Source: Clostridia bacterium
Lineage (GTDB): Bacteria > Bacillota > Clostridia > Peptostreptococcales > Anaerovoracaceae
Direction: 5' to 3'
NCBI GenBank assembly: GCA_024403215.1
Contig: JAKSSJ010000045.1
Coordinates: 1-10,247, forward strand
DNA: 10,247 bases
Part shown: piece after piece, positions 6,748 through 10,247 of the stretch
How the letters are laid out: every line of letters starts with the position of its first letter
Position numbering within the stretch: the stretch's first letter is position 1
The notes under the pieces: model-generated
Database searches by the model: none
The model's input: the letters and a program-made list of their open reading frames with translations, nothing else
What the model was told of the DNA's origin: nothing
Made by a program: the position numbers and the translations under genes

Positions 6748-7809
6748 ATGAAGAACAAGATTGAAATTAAAAACAATATAGTGCACAAGACTTATACCTC
6801 AAGGCTTGATTATGTTAAAGAGGAGAATCTTTATAAAAAGCTTTCTGGCAGCGGTCTTGCTCCAGAGCTTTTGGCAAGCCAGGATGGCTATCTTGAGCAT
6901 GAGTATGTTGAGGGCGATAGCTTTTTGGATCTACTTCTTGCATCAAGAGAGGATAAAGCAAAGCTAGAGGAGTATATTAAAAAGTTTTGCATCTGGTACG
7001 AGAAGTATAGAGAGCTTACTAAGCTTACTTTAGGCGAAGTAAGATTCGATAAGTTCATACTCTCTGGTGATAGGCTTATCAATATTGACTTTGAACATTC
7101 AAAGCCAGGCTATCTAGAAGATGACTTTGCAAGACTTGTTGCGCAGATGCTTATAAACGATCAGGCATTCTCTGAATCAAATATTAACACTGCTAAATTC
7201 TGGATTTACGTTGCATCACAAACTGTAAGCTGGATTCCTGAGATTTTTTCAAACAGCCTAAGCAAAGCAATTATTGCGGAATGCAAGAAGCAAAAGGTTC
7301 TTGTTAATGAACCAAAGATGGAGATGCTAATCACCTTCCTTACATCCGCAGGTATAGTCTTTGCGGGAAGTGAGGGTACATCAGTAGAGTGCTCAAAGGA
7401 CATTAACCTTCTTCCGGAAAGATATGTGGTGCTTCATAAAGGAAAATCCGCATCAAATATCTTGCTTAATGATTTTGTAAAGGTGCAAGTTGTGGGCGGA
7501 ACAGATTCTGTTCTTCAAAGACTTGTGGAGGCTCAGGCAAATGTAACTCAAATGTGGACCATTTGCGTTACTGCTGATATGCCAAGGATACCGCAAATTA
7601 TGTGGCAGGCTCTTTTATCTGCCGAGAAAAAAGACTACGCAGCTGTTATGGTAGAGGCTGGCGGCAAATTAAGAGAGTTCCCACTTCTTCTTAACACAGC
7701 AAAGACAAGGCTCGAGCTAGAACATGCGTATAAAAAAGGAGCTACCTCTCTTACAGAAGTGCTCTCTAGCATGCCTATTAATGTCCTAAAGATTGAAGAC
7801 ATTAGATAA
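6748..7809 (+). CDS. fusion of degenerate phosphotransferase/kinase-like and MobA-like domains
   Basis: The 353-residue protein has two parts. Residues 8-150 resemble a small aminoglycoside/choline-kinase or Bud32-like domain: Lys14 in VHKTY, Glu25/26 in EENLYKKL, a hinge-like YLEHEYVEG (48-56), and a metal-site-like IDFEHSKPG (113-121, Asp114). The catalytic HGDxHxxN loop is changed to LGEVRFDK (95-102): His is Leu, Asp is Glu97 and Asn is Lys102. Residues 222-353 resemble the later part of MobA-type nucleotidyltransferases: TADMPRIP (275-282) matches the usual CDMPFLP, followed by GKLREFPLLL and a closing GATSLTEVLSSMP. The glycine-rich GGxSxRMG that binds GTP at the MobA start is absent; the equivalent stretch is VVLHKGKSASN. 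There is no signal peptide or membrane segment. It lies 9 nt after mgtE with a weak AGAGAAG site. Substrates are unknown, and one or both halves may be inactive binding domains. Confidence 0.82.
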   Translation: MKNKIEIKNNIVHKTYTSRLDYVKEENLYKKLSGSGLAPELLASQDGYLEHEYVEGDSFLDLLLASREDKAKLEEYIKKFCIWYEKYRELTKLTLGEVRFDKFILSGDRLINIDFEHSKPGYLEDDFARLVAQMLINDQAFSESNINTAKFWIYVASQTVSWIPEIFSNSLSKAIIAECKKQKVLVNEPKMEMLITFLTSAGIVFAGSEGTSVECSKDINLLPERYVVLHKGKSASNILLNDFVKVQVVGGTDSVLQRLVEAQANVTQMWTICVTADMPRIPQIMWQALLSAEKKDYAAVMVEAGGKLREFPLLLNTAKTRLELEHAYKKGATSLTEVLSSMPINVLKIEDIR

Positions 7810-7835
7810 TATTAAGGCTTATGAAACTTAATTAT

Positions 7836-7913
7836 TGGTGTGCCTGGCGGGAGTTGAACCCGCGGCCTTAGGAGTCGGAGTCCTACGCTCTATCCGGGCT
7901 GAGCTACAGGCAC
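7836..7913 (-). tRNA. tRNA-Arg(CCG)
   Basis: The minus strand folds as a complete cloverleaf. The acceptor stem GTGCCTG (7913-7907) pairs fully with CAGGCAC (7846-7840). The D stem is GCTC/GAGC, the anticodon stem TAGGA/TCCTA closes loop CTCCGAC with anticodon CCG (7878-7876), and the T stem is GCGGG/CCCGC with loop TTCAACT. The discriminator base is A (7839) and CCA is encoded (7838-7836). It should read CGG codons. It stands alone, convergent with the gene ending at 7809 and divergent from the CoA-transferase gene at 7989. By reading, I found no in-frame CGG codon in the genes of this window, where Arg is nearly always AGA or AGG with a few CGT/CGC/CGA. Confidence 0.97.
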
Positions 7914-7926
7914 GTTACAGTTCTTA

Positions 7927-7935
7927 AGTATATCA
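7927..7935 (-). promoter_or_regulatory. extended -10 promoter of tRNA-Arg
   Basis: On the minus strand this reads TGATATACT, matching the extended -10 pattern TGnTATAAT in eight of nine positions. It places a transcript start at about 7920, seven bases before the mature 5' end at 7913. The -35 region 17-18 bases upstream (TAGTTT/TTAGTT) is poor, as is common when the TG extension is present. The same 75-base spacer must also hold the forward promoter of the CoA-transferase gene; AATAAT (7938-7943) is a possible -10 for it but has no good -35, so I do not list it separately. Confidence 0.5.
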
Positions 7936-7974
7936 TAAATAATTTGAATAAACTAATTTTTTAATAATCATTTT

Positions 7975-7982
7975 AAAGGAGG
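7975..7982 (+). promoter_or_regulatory. strong ribosome-binding site of the CoA-transferase gene
   Basis: AAAGGAGG sits 6 nt before the ATG at 7989 and is fully complementary to the anti-Shine-Dalgarno end of 16S rRNA. It fixes the start codon. It suggests high expression of the catabolic operon, unlike the weak sites before murB, whiA and the fusion gene. Confidence 0.85.
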
Positions 7983-7988
7983 ATTCAA

Positions 7989-9620
7989 ATGGCAAAGTTT
8001 ATTACGGCTGCAGAAGCTGCAAAACTGATTCCAGATGGAGCAACCGTTGGAGTCGGCGGTATGGGACTTTCTGGTTGGCCAGAAGGTATTGCATGTGCAA
8101 TTCGTGACAGTTTCAAAGAAACTGGACATCCATGCAATCTTAGCTTAAAGCAGGGTAGCGCTATGGGCGACTGGGGCTATGGTAATGGTTTCGTTGGTTG
8201 GGATAGAAACCCAAGAGAAAATGGACCAGACACAGAGCACGGCGTTAGAGGCGTTACAAGATTTGGTGAAGCAGGTCCTGGACTTGTAACAAGATGGACA
8301 TCTGCTCATATCGGAAGTGCATTTACACTTTGCGATCAAGTAAGAGCAAACCAAATCGAAAGCTATTGTCTCCCACAAGGTGTAATCATTAACCTTTGGA
8401 GAGAAATTGGTGCAGGTAGACCTGGTCTTATCACAAAGACAGGACTTGGAACCTTTGTAGACCCTCGTGTTGAAGGCGGAAAGATGAACGAGGCTGCAAG
8501 AAAATCAGATTACGAACCAGTTAAGCTTATTGAGTTTAATGGTGAAGAGTATCTGTTCTATCCATCATTTAAGTGCGACGTAGCTCTTTTAAGAGGAACT
8601 ATCGCAGATGAAAACGGAAACATTTCATTTGAACATGAATCTGTTATTAACGAAGGCTTTGCTATTGCAAATGCTGTTAAGCACTGTGGCGGTATTGTTA
8701 TCGTACAGGCAGAGTACCTTGCAAAGGCTGAATCCTTAAATCCAAAGGACGTTAAGATTCCTTGCAACATGGTTGACTATGTTGTTATTGATAACGATCC
8801 AAAGCACTGCTGGCAGGCAGAAGGTGTTTACTGGGAACCATCATACTCAGGACACATCAAGAAGCCTCTTAATGCCATTGACAGACTTCCATTTGATGCA
8901 AGAAAGATTATTCTTCGTCGTGCAGCAATGGAACTTAGAGATGGTAACATCGTTAACCTGGGCGTTGGTATGCCTGCAGAAATGGCTAAGGTTGTTAACG
9001 AAGAAGGCAAGACAAATGACATCATCATGTCAACAGAGTCTGGTATGGTAGGCGGAGTTCCTAGCCCACTTCCAAGCTTTGGTTCTGCTTACAACCCACA
9101 AGCTATCATTACACCAAACGATATGTTTGACTTTATCTCTGGCGGTGGCTTAGATGTTACTTGCCTTGGTATTGGCGAAATCGATAAAGAAGGTAACAAC
9201 AATGTATCCAGAATGGGTTCAAGACTTACAGGACCTGGCGGATTTGTTGATATCACAGCTACAACAAAGAAGGTTATCTTTGTTGGTACATTCACAGGAA
9301 CAAAGAAGACAAAGAATCCTGATGGATCTATAACAAAGACAGAATTCCCTAAGTTCTTAGACAAGGTTAGCCAGATCACATTCTCTGGAAAGTTTGCTCC
9401 AAAGGATCAGAAGGTTATGTACGTAACAGAACGTGCTGTATTTGAACTTAGAAACAATGTTCTTACACTTACAGAAATCGCTCCAGGACTTGATCTACAG
9501 AAAGATATTTGCGACCATATGGAATTTAAGCCAATCGTTGCAGAAGATCTTAAGGAAATGCCAAAGGAAATCTTCCAGGAGACATGGGGCGGACTTGCTA
9601 AGTACATGGAACAGAAATAG
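7989..9620 (+). CDS. acyl-CoA:acetate/3-ketoacid-type CoA-transferase (family I, fused alpha-beta)
   Basis: This cytoplasmic enzyme moves CoA between an acyl-CoA and a free acid such as acetate, through a glutamyl-CoA intermediate, so acids can be activated without ATP. The 543 residues contain both halves of the family in one chain, as in YdiF and propionate CoA-transferase (about 520-530). The alpha half has GATVGVGGMGLSG (17-29), CLPQGVI (127-133), GLGTFVDPR (152-160) and LRGTIADENGNISFE. The beta half has VNLGVGMP (322-329), the catalytic Glu350 in STESGMVGGVP, SGGGLDVTCLG and GPGGFVDIT. Residues about 58-108 are longer than in YdiF/Pct by roughly 20-25 residues, and the usual GGHWG is SAHIG, so the substrate may differ from propionate or lactate. 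It opens a new operon after the tRNA; an acyl-CoA dehydrogenase gene follows after 46 nt. The exact substrate cannot be read from the sequence. Confidence 0.93.
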   Translation: MAKFITAAEAAKLIPDGATVGVGGMGLSGWPEGIACAIRDSFKETGHPCNLSLKQGSAMGDWGYGNGFVGWDRNPRENGPDTEHGVRGVTRFGEAGPGLVTRWTSAHIGSAFTLCDQVRANQIESYCLPQGVIINLWREIGAGRPGLITKTGLGTFVDPRVEGGKMNEAARKSDYEPVKLIEFNGEEYLFYPSFKCDVALLRGTIADENGNISFEHESVINEGFAIANAVKHCGGIVIVQAEYLAKAESLNPKDVKIPCNMVDYVVIDNDPKHCWQAEGVYWEPSYSGHIKKPLNAIDRLPFDARKIILRRAAMELRDGNIVNLGVGMPAEMAKVVNEEGKTNDIIMSTESGMVGGVPSPLPSFGSAYNPQAIITPNDMFDFISGGGLDVTCLGIGEIDKEGNNNVSRMGSRLTGPGGFVDITATTKKVIFVGTFTGTKKTKNPDGSITKTEFPKFLDKVSQITFSGKFAPKDQKVMYVTERAVFELRNNVLTLTEIAPGLDLQKDICDHMEFKPIVAEDLKEMPKEIFQETWGGLAKYMEQK

Positions 9621-9623
9621 GTT

Positions 9624-9653
9624 TATTCTATAACTCGAGTTATTTAAAGAATA
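9624..9653 (+). repeat. interrupted palindrome before the acyl-CoA dehydrogenase gene
   Basis: The core ATAACTCGAGTTAT (9630-9643) is a perfect 14-bp palindrome. It is flanked by TATTCT (9624-9629) and AGAATA (9648-9653), also complementary, with four unpaired bases (9644-9647) on the right. As DNA it could be a dimeric operator; as RNA it could form a bulged hairpin with a UCGA tip whose last base touches the ribosome site at 9653-9657. It lacks a G+C-rich stem and T-run, so it is not a typical terminator. The role is unknown. Confidence 0.55.
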
Positions 9654-9657
9654 GGAG
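9653..9657 (+). promoter_or_regulatory. ribosome-binding site of the acyl-CoA dehydrogenase gene
   Basis: AGGAG lies 9 nt before the ATG at 9667 and fixes that start. Its first base is the end of the outer arm of the preceding inverted repeat, so folding of the leader could affect access to it. Confidence 0.7.
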
Positions 9658-9666
9658 AAAAACAAA

Positions 9667-10247
9667 ATGGGAATTTATTTTAACGAAGACCATGAAGGCA
9701 TTAGAGATATGGTCGCTGAATTCGTTGAAAAGGAGCTTGCTCCAATCAGACACGAAGTAGACGAAACAGAAAAGATGCCAGAAGAAGTCGTTGCACAGAT
9801 GAAGGAAATGGGACTTATGTCACTCCTTATTCCTGAAGAGTACGGCGGAGCAGGAATGGATCTCAGAGCTTATACACTCGTAACAGAAGAGCTCTGCAAG
9901 GAATGCCCTGCAGCTTCTATCTACATTTCTGCACTCTCCTGCGAACCAATTCTTTATGGTGGAACAGAAGAACAGAAGCAGGAATATCTCCCAAGACTTG
10001 CATCCGGAGAAATTACAATTGCATTCGGTCTTACAGAACCAGGCGCAGGTTCTGACGCTGCATCAATTTCCACAAAGGCTGTAAAGAATGGAGATGAGTA
10101 CATCCTCAACGGAACAAAGACATTCATTTCTATGGCTCCTCTTGCAGACTACACAATCGTTTATGCAAAGACAAATCCAGAAGCAGGAGCAAAGGGAATC
10201 TCCGCATTCATCGTTGACATGAAGCTTCCAGGCGTATCCACAGGTAA
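9667..10247 (+). CDS. short-chain acyl-CoA dehydrogenase, 3' end outside window
   Basis: The first 193 residues of a normally about 380-residue FAD enzyme are present; the frame is open to the window edge. Family members oxidise acyl-CoA to 2-enoyl-CoA, or in fermenting Clostridia reduce crotonyl-CoA with electron-transfer flavoprotein. The helical N-terminal domain covers about 1-115, with EEYGGAGMD (57-65) typical of the bacterial short-chain group. The beta domain starts near 116 and carries the FAD/substrate signature FGLTEPGAGSDA (120-131), then LNGTKTFIS (147-155). The catalytic Glu in the C-terminal domain lies beyond the window. The start is supported by AGGAG and by agreement with the usual family N-terminus. 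With the CoA-transferase upstream, it suggests an operon for an acid that is activated and then oxidised or reduced at C2-C3. Butyryl-CoA is a reasonable substrate but not proven. Confidence 0.94.
   Translation, partial: MGIYFNEDHEGIRDMVAEFVEKELAPIRHEVDETEKMPEEVVAQMKEMGLMSLLIPEEYGGAGMDLRAYTLVTEELCKECPAASIYISALSCEPILYGGTEEQKQEYLPRLASGEITIAFGLTEPGAGSDAASISTKAVKNGDEYILNGTKTFISMAPLADYTIVYAKTNPEAGAKGISAFIVDMKLPGVSTG

Noticed and set aside
6357..6788. 143-codon open frame on the minus strand inside mgtE
   Set aside because: It lies opposite a well-conserved MgtE membrane region, has Ser/Ile/Thr-rich composition typical of antisense reading, and shows no recognisable motif or good ribosome site.
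7812..7831. TTAAG...CTTAA inverted repeat between the fusion gene and the tRNA as a two-way terminator
   Set aside because: The arms are only 5 bp, A+T-rich, with a 10-base loop and no T-run on either strand. A terminator is expected for convergent genes here, but this sequence does not support one.
7936..7976. Forward promoter TTGAAT with TAATCA before the CoA-transferase gene
   Set aside because: The spacer is only 15 bases and the start would fall at the ribosome site. The other option, AATAAT at 7938-7943, lacks a good -35.
8773..9051. 92-codon open frame in another plus frame inside the CoA-transferase gene
   Set aside because: It overlaps fully the conserved beta half of the enzyme and has no protein-like pattern; it is a shadow.

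Overview
This A+T-rich, gene-dense window most likely comes from an anaerobic, low-G+C Gram-positive bacterium (Firmicutes, class Clostridia). The signs are a murB-rapZ-whiA cluster, an LtaS-type enzyme, a lipoprotein GH25 muramidase, strong AGGAGG ribosome-binding sites, arginine coded mostly by AGA/AGG, a tRNA gene that encodes its own CCA, and a CoA-transferase next to an acyl-CoA dehydrogenase. The genus cannot be fixed from the sequence alone; an Anaerovoracaceae/Eubacterium-like fermenter would fit but is only a guess.

Region 1 (1-7809) holds eight co-directional genes with gaps of 0-14 nt or overlaps of 1-4 nt, so probably one long operon or a few nested ones. In order they are: the 3' part of an LTA-synthase-like phosphoglycerol transferase; a lipoprotein GH25 muramidase; an unrecognised 238-residue protein whose C-terminal half resembles a Fic fold without the catalytic motif; MurB; RapZ (YvcJ); WhiA; an MgtE magnesium channel; and a 353-residue protein joining a degenerate phosphotransferase/kinase-like domain to a degenerate MobA-like nucleotidyltransferase domain. 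The theme is cell-envelope construction plus regulators that tie it to metabolism and division.

Region 2 (7810-7988) holds one tRNA-Arg(CCG) gene on the minus strand, convergent with region 1 and divergent from region 3. It has an extended -10 promoter in the short A+T-rich spacer.

Region 3 (7989-10247) starts a catabolic operon: a complete acyl-CoA:acetate/3-ketoacid-type CoA-transferase and the 5' part of a short-chain acyl-CoA dehydrogenase, separated by 46 nt that contain an interrupted palindrome. Together these would activate an organic acid as its CoA ester and oxidise or reduce the acyl-CoA, as in butyrate-type or amino-acid fermentation.

No insertion sequence, phage gene, CRISPR array or defence system was seen. 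The most unusual points are the kinase-like/MobA-like fusion with eroded motifs in both halves, a MurB lacking about 16 residues and carrying Asp where the catalytic Glu is expected, the possible pseudo-Fic protein, the absence of yvcK between rapZ and whiA, and the palindrome before the dehydrogenase gene.
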